Assembly: GCA_900555785.1 (NCBI GenBank)
Contig: USMO01000002.1
Coordinates: forward strand, 1-35,143
DNA from: an uncultured Eubacteriales bacterium
GTDB lineage: Bacteria; Bacillota; Clostridia; Oscillospirales; CAG-272
DNA: 35,143 nucleotides
Direction of reading: 5' to 3'
Shown: in pieces, positions 7,369 to 13,132 of the stretch
Layout of the letters: every line of letters begins with the position of its first letter
Position numbering within the stretch: position 1 is the first letter of the stretch
The notes under the pieces: model-generated
The model's input: only the letters and a program-made list of their open reading frames with translations
Told to the model about the DNA's origin: nothing
Database searches by the model: none
Position numbers and translations under genes: made by a program

Positions 7369-7412
7369 GGAGAGATATCGAAGTGGTTATAACGGCCCTG
7401 ACTCGAAATCAT
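7369..7412 (+). pseudogene. Truncated tRNA-Ser (5' half only)
   Basis: GGAGAGATATCGAAGTGG and the following anticodon arm (CTGACTCGAAATCA) match the intact tRNA-Ser at 7571 with only four mismatches over about 43 nt. After the anticodon arm the similarity stops; no variable arm, T arm or acceptor 3' strand follows. It is a duplicated 5' half, not a functional tRNA. Confidence 0.85.
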
Positions 7413-7570
7413 GTACGCATTTGAGTAGTTGTGCCACCGAAAGCCGCCGAAAAGCCTTGATTTTGTTGGATTTTCGCGTGGTTGATGATTTTTCTGACCG
7501 GCTTATCTAACGGGATTTCTAAAAAATTGAATAATGATTGTTTCCCTCGTTTTTGAGGGCGAACATATAC

Positions 7571-7659
7571 GGAGAGGTATCGAAGTGGTCATAACGGGGC
7601 TGACTCGAAATCAGTTTGCGCGAAAGCGCACAAGGGTTCGAATCCCTTCCTCTCCGCCA
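7571..7659 (+). tRNA. tRNA-Ser (anticodon CGA), CCA encoded
   Basis: The acceptor GGAGAGG pairs with CCTCTCC. The anticodon stem GCTGA/TCAGT surrounds loop CTCGAAA (anticodon CGA). The long variable arm TTGCGCGAAAGCGCAC and a T arm with AGGGTTCGAATCCCT follow, then discriminator G and an encoded CCA. No clear -35/-10 pair is visible in the 160 bp directly upstream, so transcription may start at 7340 and run through the truncated copy. Confidence 0.95.
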
Positions 7660-7680
7660 AAAAACGCGGTTAAGCCGCAG

Positions 7681-7717
7681 CAAAAGCCGCAAGGATTTCC
7701 TTGCGGCTTTTGTTTTT
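7681..7717 (+). terminator. Terminator after tRNA-Ser
   Basis: CAAAAGCCGCAAGGA pairs perfectly with TCCTTGCGGCTTTTG across a 2-nt tip, followed by TTTTT. Confidence 0.85.
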
Positions 7718-7739
7718 GAAAACATGGAAGGAGGCACCT

Positions 7740-8222
7740 ATGAGCTATTTAAATTATGAGTTTTTTGACGAGTTTAAAGCACTTGACAATTTATGCAGAG
7801 ATATCTACGGCGGATCTGTGGACAACAAGCTCGGTGTCACCTTGTATCTTGAGGATATGGACAAAAAAGCCCATCGAGGGTCGATCAATGTTTCCGGATG
7901 GGCATCTGATTACATTCGTTTAAAATCGGCGAGAAACATTCGAAATGAATTGGCACATTCCCGCAATTCAATGACCGTTGATATCTGCTCGCAAGAGGAT
8001 ATTGATTTTGTTCGTTCTTTCAGAGCAAAAATATTAAATCAGACAGACCCGCTTGCTATGCTGAGAAAGCAATCAGCTCAGCCTCGTTTCTCAACAACGC
8101 CGCACCTCAAACGGCAACCTCAACCGATATATACCCCTCCGGCAAAAAAACCTGTCGGATGCTTTGGTATTGTAGCAGCGTTTTTGATTGTTGTTGCCTG
8201 TATTATTGCTTTTTTATTATAG
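7740..8222 (+). CDS. Possible HEPN-like domain protein with C-terminal membrane anchor
   Basis: A protein of 160 aa, ATG 7740 preceded by GGAAGGAGGCACCT. Residues 1-105 are predicted helical and contain RNIRNELAHS (about 65-74). RNELAH fits the Rx4-6H signature of HEPN domains, which often form RNases in toxin and antiviral systems. A Pro-rich linker (about 110-137) leads to a single C-terminal membrane segment starting VGCFGIVAAFLIVVACIIAF. I recall related short Clostridia proteins being named DUF6548, but cannot confirm this. It begins right after the tRNA-Ser terminator, at the edge of the accessory region, with no partner gene overlapping it. HEPN membership is an inference from one motif; a structural role is equally possible. 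Confidence 0.6.
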   Translation: MSYLNYEFFDEFKALDNLCRDIYGGSVDNKLGVTLYLEDMDKKAHRGSINVSGWASDYIRLKSARNIRNELAHSRNSMTVDICSQEDIDFVRSFRAKILNQTDPLAMLRKQSAQPRFSTTPHLKRQPQPIYTPPAKKPVGCFGIVAAFLIVVACIIAFLL

Positions 8223-8247
8223 TTTGCCGTCAGCCCAATACCGATAC

Positions 8248-8388
8248 AAAGAGCAAAGGAAGAGCCTCAAGCACATCTTGAGACCATTCCTTTGCTCTTT
8301 ATTGCTTTGATGCCCGCCTGTAACCCGCAAGTAGTTTTTTCATCTGCACTGTCGCTGTTTTCCGCACGACATCCGGAGCGGCGAGGTA
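8248..8388 (-). repeat. Duplicated 141-bp gene-end module, copy A
   Basis: Same length as, and highly similar to, 11299-11439. On the minus strand it encodes the last about 30 codons of an unidentified protein ending KKLLAGYRRASKQ and a stop (8299-8301). A nested terminator hairpin AAAGAGCAAAGGAA/TTCCTTTGCTCTTT with an inner CTCAAG/CTTGAG follows. Most differences between copies in this frame are silent, so it was real coding sequence. The upstream part of the gene is missing and is replaced at about 8389 by a Fic gene on the other strand. Confidence 0.75.
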
Positions 8389-9024
8389 CCCGATCAGACT
8401 TTGTTTGCTGATGAGTATGATCTCGCCACCGAAAAGCAGTTTTCTTATGAGGGACTGTCGGTTGAAGCAGCGGTAAAGCACCTTGCAAAGTTTGCATCGG
8501 ATATTTGGCAGATTCATCCCTTCGGCGAGGGAAATACCCGTGCCACCGCCGTGTTTATGATTAAATATATGAAAACCTTTGGCTTCCGTGTCGATAACGA
8601 TGCGTTCCGTGAAAACTCCTGGTATTTCCGCAATGCACTGGTCCGGGCAAACTATAATAATTTGCAAAAAGGCATTCATTCTACAACAAAATTTTTGGAA
8701 TTGTTTTTCTCAAATTTCCTGCTCGGCACAAACCACGAACTCAAAAACCGCTATATGCACATTGATTTTGCGGATGAAAGCACTCTCCAAAGTATCAATC
8801 CCAAAGTCTCAAAGTATCAATTTGATACTTTAGACTGTACTTTAGAAGAACTTGCGGTTTTAGAATTGGTCGCAAAGGACCCGGCGATAAAACAGCAAGA
8901 GATTGCAGAACAAACCGGAAAATCCATTGCAACGATCAAGAGAATTATGAAATCGTTGCAAGATAAAAACTATATCCGCCGTGAAAGCGGCAAGAGATAC
9001 GGCAAGTGGAAAGTGTTGGTTTAG
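8389..9024 (+). pseudogene. Fic-family protein, N-terminally truncated
   Basis: About 210 codons are left. The Fic active-site motif HPFGEGNTRA (8515-8544) is intact: the His base, the Gly/Asn phosphate-binding loop and the Arg. Fic enzymes transfer AMP or another nucleotide phosphate to a hydroxyl side chain of a target protein. The C-terminal part (LEELAVLELVAKDPAIKQQE onward, with IAEQTGKSIATIKRIMKSL) is a winged HTH, as in Fic proteins that act as toxins or regulators. The usual N-terminal helices, and any inhibitory alpha-helix located there, are missing: similarity begins exactly where the duplicated module ends. A TTG at 8401 could in theory start translation but has no ribosome binding site. 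Probably a dead fragment. Confidence 0.75.
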
Positions 9025-9058
9025 GCAAGATTTGTTTATTGTTCTTTTCTTGCAAAAA

Positions 9059-10255
9059 CTATTTGCTTGGAATCGCATTAATAGCTGCAGCCAACTCTCT
9101 CTGTGGATTCTTAATATGGCCTCGCTTTTCAAATACTGATTGTAAAACATCTGTGCATGCCTCATTATCCATTGTTGTAATGATATCAAGCCACAGGCGT
9201 GCTCGGGATGTTCCAACATAGTATATTAAAGAGTTTTCCTTCTCGAAAATCTCTGACGTCACATCTATGAGGATTACAGCATCAGCTTCAAGCCCCTTAA
9301 ACTTTCGGCAGGTCGAAAATCTATATTTATTTCTATATACGCCGTTTGAAACAAAAGAGCCCAATATGCTGGTGCTTTCGGTTTTGCAAGTTAGGACAAT
9401 GATATCTTTAACACCTTGTCCTTTCAATGTGTCGATGATAAGGTCAAGTCTTTCTCGAGCCTTTTCAGCAGAATCGCAAAAATGGAGTTTTGCAGGCACA
9501 CCTTTGATGCAATCGTTTATTAGTTTAGGTTTGCGTTCCGTAACAGGCGCCAATGATGTTGTTGCGATATTCTCCGTATTTCTGCAATTTCTGTACAGTG
9601 TCAATTTGCAATCAGCATCGCTTATGTATTGCGGGATTTTTCGTGACTGTACCAATTGCAGTTTGTCATAAAAAATATAGAAACTTGCATTATCTGGTTT
9701 AATATCGATTATTATACTCTTCAGTACATCAATAATTCCGGTTTCTTCTACAGCGTCTATACCAAAATCCTGCCCCTCGTCAATTACTATATGCATATAA
9801 GGGAAGTTATCAAATACATACATATCTTCCAACACAGATTTCAGTTTCTCGTAATTAGGGGTAATTGTGTTGCAAAGTTTGCACGCCAATCCAGAGATGG
9901 TGTAGTAATCAATATTTTCGTGAGCATAGTTTTCAGAAAGATAACTCTTGAGCTGCGCATTGTAACATAGAAACAGCACCTTTTCTCCGGCAATAGCGTG
10001 ACGTTGTGCTTTTTCAACGGCAATCATAGTTTTGCCGGTCCCCGCAGCCCCGTTAATAACTGCTGTTTTTTGTTCAGAGAGAAAGTTTAGTATTCCGGAT
10101 TGTTCCTCCAGCATTCGATGAAATACTATTTTTTTGAGGTCTGATTCAAAGGTTACTGATGGGAAGACATTAAACTGCGGGCACAGTATTTCTCGCAAAA
10201 TTCGATTAACTTCCTGATCTGTCAAATTAGTTTGTTTTCCATTAGGCAACTCCAC
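9059..10255 (-). CDS. SF1 (UvrD/NERD-associated type) helicase-like ATPase, possibly N-terminally truncated
   Basis: A protein of 398 aa. Walker A GAAGTGKT (about residues 70-77), a Walker B variant VIDEGQDFG (about 157-165), an RNCRNTENIA motif and the C-terminal YVGTSRARL (helicase motif VI) are all present. This set is typical of superfamily 1 helicases of the kind that often carry an N-terminal NERD nuclease domain and run to about 550-650 aa. Here the frame opens only at a GTG (10255) with a weak site, and upstream the same frame stops within 60 bp, so a NERD domain, if once present, is lost. The DNA is AT-richer than the flanks. DNA repair or phage-defence roles are known for relatives; activity of this shortened form is uncertain. 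Confidence 0.75.
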   Translation of the reverse strand: MELPNGKQTNLTDQEVNRILREILCPQFNVFPSVTFESDLKKIVFHRMLEEQSGILNFLSEQKTAVINGAAGTGKTMIAVEKAQRHAIAGEKVLFLCYNAQLKSYLSENYAHENIDYYTISGLACKLCNTITPNYEKLKSVLEDMYVFDNFPYMHIVIDEGQDFGIDAVEETGIIDVLKSIIIDIKPDNASFYIFYDKLQLVQSRKIPQYISDADCKLTLYRNCRNTENIATTSLAPVTERKPKLINDCIKGVPAKLHFCDSAEKARERLDLIIDTLKGQGVKDIIVLTCKTESTSILGSFVSNGVYRNKYRFSTCRKFKGLEADAVILIDVTSEIFEKENSLIYYVGTSRARLWLDIITTMDNEACTDVLQSVFEKRGHIKNPQRELAAAINAIPSK

Positions 10256-10275
10256 GGAAAGGATTCTCTCAAGAT

Positions 10276-10437
10276 ATGGCCGTGGATTATCCCGAGGCTT
10301 ATGCCTTTACCTATTATTTGATAGAAAAATATGGGTTTAATAACGTCCTAAACTGTTGCATTAACTATAATTTTGACGGCATTTTCGGCTCAGATTATTC
10401 TGTTATAATGGACGAGTTTATGAAAAGTATCGCATAA
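10276..10437 (+). pseudogene. 3' fragment of an unidentified gene, possibly a metallopeptidase-like protein
   Basis: The frame reads MAVDYPEAYAFTYYLIEKYG and ends about 30 residues later with IMDEFMKSIA and TAA; it stays open upstream to at least 10261. The composition and the pattern YPEAYAFTYYLIEKYG are strikingly protein-like and recall the tail of secreted gluzincin-type (peptidase MA-like) domains, though I cannot confirm this. It has no ribosome binding site and its 5' side runs into the helicase gene on the other strand, so it is a broken gene end. Confidence 0.5.
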
Positions 10438-10621
10438 TCGAGGTTATAAGGCAGAATATTCGATTTACGTTACTAACGCTCCGCCAAATAATCAGCCGGA
10501 TTCCGGTTTTCCGGGTTCGGCTGATTCATATCATGTCACCGGAGGTAGAGCGTCGTAACGCTCGGGGATCGTAAGGCGTAAGCCTTGCAGGCCGCATACC
10601 GGATTAGGTGTCGAGTGCGCT
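10438..10621 (+). other. Structured, gene-free leader region upstream of the acetyltransferase
   Basis: Several hairpins follow each other: AATCAGCCG/CGGCTGATT (about 10490-10527), GAGCG/CGCTC with a 6-nt loop (about 10548-10564), and AAGGC-GTAA-GCCTT (about 10573-10586). No reading frame stands out. Confidence 0.45.
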
Positions 10622-10661
10622 CGGTTATTACTTCGTAATAACCGGGTATTTTTTATTTTTT
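10622..10661 (+). terminator. Intrinsic terminator directly before the acetyltransferase ribosome binding site
   Basis: CGGTTATTA-CTTCG-TAATAACCG is a perfect 9-bp stem, followed by GGTATTTTTTATTTTTTT. The T-run ends 1-2 nt before the GGAGG of the gene at 10673, so transcripts entering from upstream would be stopped before the gene. This is the layout of a transcription attenuator. Confidence 0.75.
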
Positions 10662-10672
10662 TGGAGGTACAT

Positions 10673-11224
10673 ATGAACAACACAAAAGTAACCCTTGCCC
10701 CGCTGGAAGCGGGCGACCGTGAGCAGTTCATCCTTGATAATCAGGCATCTTTCAAGTATGGCGCAGTGGAAGAGTTCGGGCTGCGGGACGATCATTTTGA
10801 GGAGGATGGAGAGATCATCTCCCGCGCAACCATTGAGCAAAGTATTGATGCACCCGACAGCGAAGCATACCGGATTCTGTATGAAGGCAGAAAGGTTGGC
10901 GGTGTGGTGCTGAAAATCGACAAAGAGACACATCACAACGAGCTGGAGCTTCTTTTCGTTTCGCCGAAGGAACACAGCAAAGGTATCGGCTATGGCGCTT
11001 GGCTTGCCGTGGAAGCTCTGCACCCCGAAACCGAGGTCTGGGAGACCTGCACGCCATATTTTGAAAAGCGCAATATCCATTTTTATATCAACAAATGCGG
11101 TTTTCACGCCGTTGAGTTTTTCTCCGCCATGCACCCGGATCCGAATCCGCCGGAGAAAGACGAACCATCATTCCCCGGCGAGGGGCCGGATGAAATGTTC
11201 CGCTTTGAAAAAGTTATGAAGTGA
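10673..11224 (+). CDS. GNAT family N-acetyltransferase
   Basis: A protein of 183 aa. The central part (VGGVVLKIDKETHHNELELL, about residues 76-95) and the acetyl-CoA pyrophosphate loop region SPKEHSKGIGYGAW (about 98-111) match GNAT motifs B/A. PYFEKRNIHFYINKCGFHAV (about 128-147) is the C-terminal strand-helix, with the common FYxKxGF pattern. GNAT enzymes acetylate amino groups of small molecules or proteins; no substrate-specific residues are recognisable. I chose ATG 10673 after TTGGAGGTACAT; a TTG at 10661 falls within the ribosome binding site. Expression seems to depend on bypassing the terminator directly upstream. A strong terminator follows at 11231. Confidence 0.85.
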   Translation: MNNTKVTLAPLEAGDREQFILDNQASFKYGAVEEFGLRDDHFEEDGEIISRATIEQSIDAPDSEAYRILYEGRKVGGVVLKIDKETHHNELELLFVSPKEHSKGIGYGAWLAVEALHPETEVWETCTPYFEKRNIHFYINKCGFHAVEFFSAMHPDPNPPEKDEPSFPGEGPDEMFRFEKVMK

Positions 11225-11230
11225 GTTACT

Positions 11231-11281
11231 GAAAAGTGGTTTGTATTATGCTTGTAACGCAAACCACTTTTCGACTTTTTA
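11231..11281 (+). terminator. Terminator after GNAT gene
   Basis: GAAAAGTGGTTTG (11231-11243) pairs perfectly with CAAACCACTTTTC (11260-11272), followed by GACTTTTT. Confidence 0.85.
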
Positions 11282-11298
11282 TTTGGAGACACAACCTA

Positions 11299-11439
11299 AA
11301 AGAGCAAAGGAAGAGCCTCGAGCACATTTTGAGACCATTCCTTTGCTTTTTATTGCTTTGATGCCCGCCTGTACCCCGCAAGCAGTTTTTTCATCTGTAC
11401 TGTCGTAACTTTCCTCACACCATCCGGCGCGGTGAGGTA
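11299..11439 (-). repeat. Duplicated 141-bp gene-end module, copy B
   Basis: The partner of 8248-8388. In the same minus-strand frame it reads NYLTAPDGVRKVTTVQMKKL, then LAGYRRASKQ and stop (11350-11352), followed by the same terminator. Beyond 11440 the similarity ends; upstream of the fragment (toward higher positions) the frame is lost within a few codons. Confidence 0.75.
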
Positions 11440-11500
11440 GTTTCCGATTTGTCATGATTTCATTATACCACAACTCCTCCCGTTTTTCAACCGTTTCCGC

Positions 11501-11541
11501 GCAAAACAAAAGCAACCGCACCTCTTTTGACGTGCGGTTGC
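11501..11541 (-). terminator. Terminator of the ArsR/XRE operon
   Basis: On the minus strand GCAACCGCAC and GTGCGGTTGC (11512-11521, 11532-11541) form a 10-bp stem followed by a T-rich tail (TTTTGTTTTGC). Confidence 0.8.
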
Positions 11542-11568
11542 GTGTTCCGGCGGCGATGCCGGTCGGAC

Positions 11569-11772
11569 TTACCGCATCATTTCGTCTATGGAAATACCGA
11601 TCAGGTCGGAAATTGCGGGGAGCAGAAAAATATCAGGATAGCAAATTTCCCGCTCCCATTTCGACACCGCTTGGGTGCTGACCCCGAGGCGCTTTCCGAA
11701 CTCGCCCTGTGTAAGCCTGTGTTTTTTGCGGTAGTTCAGGATATATTCGCCGATTCGGATTTTGTTCTTCAT
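11569..11772 (-). CDS. XRE-family helix-turn-helix regulator (short)
   Basis: A protein of 67 aa that is little more than one HTH_3 domain: IGEYILNYRKKHRLTQGEFG, then KRLGVSTQAVSKWEREICYP, the classic Cro/C1 helix-turn-helix with the recognition helix at STQAVSKWE. Its ATG overlaps the TGA of the upstream ArsR gene (ATGA), so translation is coupled. Stand-alone HTH proteins of this size usually act as DNA-binding dimers. The target is probably its own operon. No effector domain is present. Confidence 0.88.
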   Translation of the reverse strand: MKNKIRIGEYILNYRKKHRLTQGEFGKRLGVSTQAVSKWEREICYPDIFLLPAISDLIGISIDEMMR

Positions 11773-12299
11773 TTGACCCGTTTATAGGTTTCGTGATGAC
11801 GTGTCATCATACCGAATGCAATCATTTCCCGCCGGATGGTGCAGTAATCCTCGTGATAGCGCAAAATGATTTCGTTTACCTCTTTTTCCGGATACGTGCG
11901 GTCCGGGTCGAACTGTTTTAAGATTTCGGACAGCACAATCTCGCGCTTTTTCTGCTGCGTTGGAATCTGCATCAGTCTGCCGTGCCGGAAGAAATTCGAC
12001 AGGACCGCTTTTCTGTACTTCTCTTCGGTGTCAACGGGCCCTTCGTCCTTTATCAGTTCAAGCAGCGGCTTGTCGAACAGGTCGCGATTCAGGGAATAGA
12101 TGATATAGAATTGGGAGCGGGAGCAATTGACCATGCCCGCCGATTCCATTTTTTTGAGATGGTAGCAGATGGTGGCTTGGGTGCGGGATAGCTCGCAGGC
12201 GATTTTTTCCACATAGGAATCTTCTTTTAAAAGGAGATTCAGAATTTCCAGCCGCGTTTCGTCTGCCAGCAGCTTTAACAGCTCGAGCTTTTCTTTCAC
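11769..12299 (-). CDS. ArsR-type HTH regulator with C-terminal DUF2087
   Basis: A protein of 176 aa from the GTG at 12299. The N-terminal winged HTH covers LLADETRLEILNLLLKEDSY through IACELSRTQATICYHLKKME, the ArsR fold. The C-terminal block, FDPDRTYPEKEVNEIILRYH followed by IRREMIAFGMMTRH, matches DUF2087 (PF09860), often fused to such regulators. The usual ArsR metal-binding Cys motif is absent, so metal sensing is unlikely. GTG 12299 sits four bases after the upstream stop, with AAAGGAAG in place; an ATG at 12341 would overlap the upstream gene by 38 bp and add a poorly conserved-looking extension. It lies between the unknown first gene and the XRE gene in one operon. Confidence 0.82.
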   Translation of the reverse strand: MKEKLELLKLLADETRLEILNLLLKEDSYVEKIACELSRTQATICYHLKKMESAGMVNCSRSQFYIIYSLNRDLFDKPLLELIKDEGPVDTEEKYRKAVLSNFFRHGRLMQIPTQQKKREIVLSEILKQFDPDRTYPEKEVNEIILRYHEDYCTIRREMIAFGMMTRHHETYKRVK

Positions 12300-12303
12300 A
12301 TCC

Positions 12304-12810
12304 TCACTTCCTTTCGCCTCTCTCTTTGTCGTCAAAAGCAAAGACGAACAACCCGTTTTGCACGCGGTAATCCCGCCACATCTTCAAAATGCCGTCCAAG
12401 ACGTCCTTTTTGATTTTTGCTTTGAAAATTTTTTGCGGGTCGCCGTCCTTTTTGGCTTGCTCCAGGTCGGTTTGGTAGAGATCATAAAAGTTTGCCCGCA
12501 TAAATACTTCGGGGTAAAGCGAAACCGCCATGAGCTCTTTTCGGTCATCGGGCAACGCTTGATAATAATCCGCTATCTCGGGAAATTGCCCCGCCAGATT
12601 CTGAAATCTCGCAATCATCAGTTCGGCTGCCCGGTCGGTTCCGGAAATCAGCCCCGCAGCGATTGCCACATGATAAATGCCAGCCTTTAGTTGCAGGGCG
12701 CCCCGCTCGGTTGGGCGGTTTTTCTCTACCGATGCCGCCTCCGCTCTGCAGGCGTCGTACTGTTCTTTTGTAACCGTCAGGAACCCGTTCAATATATCCT
12801 GTTTGTTCAT
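12304..12810 (-). CDS. Uncharacterised helical cytoplasmic protein, first gene of regulator operon
   Basis: A protein of 168 aa, mostly alpha-helical, no signal peptide or membrane segment, with a charged C-terminus (KERGERK). I do not recognise the family. Recurrent segments such as GALQLKAGIYHVAIAAGLIS and YYQALPDDRKELMAVSLYPE are conserved-looking but not diagnostic. It is the first gene behind a strong promoter (12851-12879) and is followed four bases later by the ArsR-DUF2087 gene. It may be the object of that regulator or work with it. Confidence 0.65.
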   Translation of the reverse strand: MNKQDILNGFLTVTKEQYDACRAEAASVEKNRPTERGALQLKAGIYHVAIAAGLISGTDRAAELMIARFQNLAGQFPEIADYYQALPDDRKELMAVSLYPEVFMRANFYDLYQTDLEQAKKDGDPQKIFKAKIKKDVLDGILKMWRDYRVQNGLFVFAFDDKERGERK

Positions 12811-12850
12811 TTCAATTTTCCACCTTTCTTTTGTTGCCGGCTATACTGAT

Positions 12851-12879
12851 ATTATACACGTCTAATCACTTGTTGTCAA
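12851..12879 (-). promoter_or_regulatory. Promoter of the unknown-ArsR-XRE operon
   Basis: On the minus strand a perfect TTGACA (12874-12879) and TATAAT (12851-12856) are separated by 17 bp, about 40 bp upstream of the first start codon. Confidence 0.8.
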
Positions 12880-12901
12880 GACTGTTTCGACAAATTTCGA
12901 A

Positions 12902-13132
12902 TCAATTGAACCAATGGTTGAAAAGGGGGACTTTCCGATGCCAAGGAGGGCGGCTATGTGCTGGGACAAAGCGTTCGGGATGATCGGTCATCTCCTGCCG
13001 CAGGGCTTCCATATCACACATCCGCAAGGAATACCGATGCGTTTTGTTGCCGTTGTCCTCGTAGCAGATATAGCCGTTTCTCAGCATATACAGGAATTTT
13101 CGCTTGGATATATGCAGGTAAAATGTGATGGC
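12902..13132 (-). pseudogene. HTH-domain gene fragment, 5' end missing
   Basis: The frame starts immediately after the TAG stop of the gene at 13133 and reads ITFYLHISKRKFLYMLRNGY, then YEDNGNKTHRYSLRMCDM, ending at TGA 12902. ISKRKFLYMLRNGYI with the following KTHRYS looks like the DNA-reading part of excisionase-like HTH proteins found in Clostridia mobile elements. No start codon with a ribosome binding site exists upstream of the HTH; an internal ATG at 13087 would remove half of it. It appears to be a remnant joined to the carbohydrate locus at a recombination point. Confidence 0.55.

Noticed and set aside
10438..10621. T-box or known riboswitch ahead of the GNAT gene
   Set aside because: No T-box AGGGTGGNACCGCG element and no recognisable ligand core; only generic hairpins.
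11769..12299. Arsenic or metal sensing by the ArsR-type protein
   Set aside because: The metal-binding Cys motif is missing and no metal-resistance gene is in the operon.
7740..13132. Complete integrative element or prophage
   Set aside because: No integrase, relaxase, terminase or clear pair of attachment sites was found; only fragments and cargo-like genes.
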